Positions 5,882-5,927 of a stretch of 5,927 bases of DNA are shown one piece after another. The DNA is taken from assembly GCA_964512955.1 (NCBI GenBank), contig CAZEKX010000098.1:1-5927 (forward strand), written 5' to 3'. The position numbers and the translations under genes are program-made. The notes under the pieces were generated by a model, which searched no databases, had not been told where the DNA came from, and saw only the letters and a program-made list of their open reading frames with translations. The DNA comes from HGM04593 sp964512955 (GTDB lineage: Bacteria; Bacteroidota; Bacteroidia; Bacteroidales; Bacteroidaceae). Each line of letters begins with the position of its first letter. Positions within the stretch are counted from its first letter, which is position 1.

Positions 5882-5927
5882 TCATTTAATGCCTCGGAAT
5901 CCAAAGAGTTGTTCTTTCTTTAAACTT
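5882..5927 (-). CDS. Possible last codons of an upstream minus-strand gene (unidentified)
   Basis: One minus-strand frame runs in from the right edge for 14 codons and stops at TGA (5884-5882), reading SLKKEQLFGFRGIK. The composition and codons look protein-like, while another open frame here (ending in TAA, reading KFKERTTLWIPRH) is less so. The piece is too short to name a family. If real, about 210 bases of AT-rich DNA separate this stop from nqrA. The rest of 5673-5881 shows no gene, only the promoter candidate, AT-rich palindromes, TTCTTT repeats and a run of six G at 5816-5821. Low confidence; it could be chance. Confidence 0.2.
   Translation of the reverse strand, partial: SLKKEQLFGFRGIK

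Noticed and set aside
1..5927. tRNA, rRNA, CRISPR array, insertion sequence or phage element
   Set aside because: No cloverleaf-like sequence, repeated spacer pattern, transposase reading frame or terminal repeats were seen; almost all DNA is accounted for by nqr genes.

Overview
The window carries one gene cluster, entirely on the minus strand: the operon for the sodium-translocating NADH:quinone oxidoreductase (Na+-NQR). In transcription order (right to left) it reads nqrA (5672-4323), nqrB (4294-3107), nqrC (3102-2197), nqrD (2192-1563), nqrE (1536-910) and nqrF (898 to the left edge, cut off at residue 299). All five complete genes are intact. Gaps are 28, 4, 4, 26 and 11 bases, so this is almost certainly one transcript with B-C-D tightly coupled.

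The organism is most likely a member of Bacteroidota, order Bacteroidales (Bacteroides, Prevotella or a relative). The grounds are a match to the Bacteroides-type -7 promoter box (TAnnTTTG) just upstream of nqrA, AT-rich leaders mostly without Shine-Dalgarno sequences, a moderate-GC coding sequence flanked by very AT-rich noncoding DNA, and the overall look of the proteins. Genus cannot be fixed from this window.

The subunits form one membrane complex. NqrF takes electrons from NADH through FAD and a [2Fe-2S] centre. NqrD and NqrE hold an intramembrane Fe-S centre between them. NqrC and NqrB carry covalently bound FMN on threonines, NqrB passes electrons on to ubiquinone or menaquinone, and NqrA is the cytoplasmic peripheral subunit. 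Nearly all cofactor ligands expected from the Vibrio enzyme are visible, several at the same residue number (NqrF C70/C76/C79/C111; NqrE C26/C120).

Three things depart from the textbook enzyme. First, NqrC has an extra N-terminal rubrerythrin-type rubredoxin domain (two CxxC knuckles, C8/C11 and C24/C27) ahead of its membrane helix, predicted to face the cytoplasm. This would add an iron centre to the complex and is the most interesting feature here. Second, the FMN-attachment motif of NqrB reads TCAT instead of SGAT, with a TGAT decoy or alternative 12 residues later. Third, the FMN motif of NqrC has Asn where the upstream Asp is expected.

Right of nqrA (5673-5927) lies an AT-rich intergenic stretch with the likely promoter, an 8-bp inverted repeat overlapping it, a cluster of TTCTTT repeats and possibly the last few codons of another minus-strand gene. 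The plus strand shows no convincing gene anywhere.
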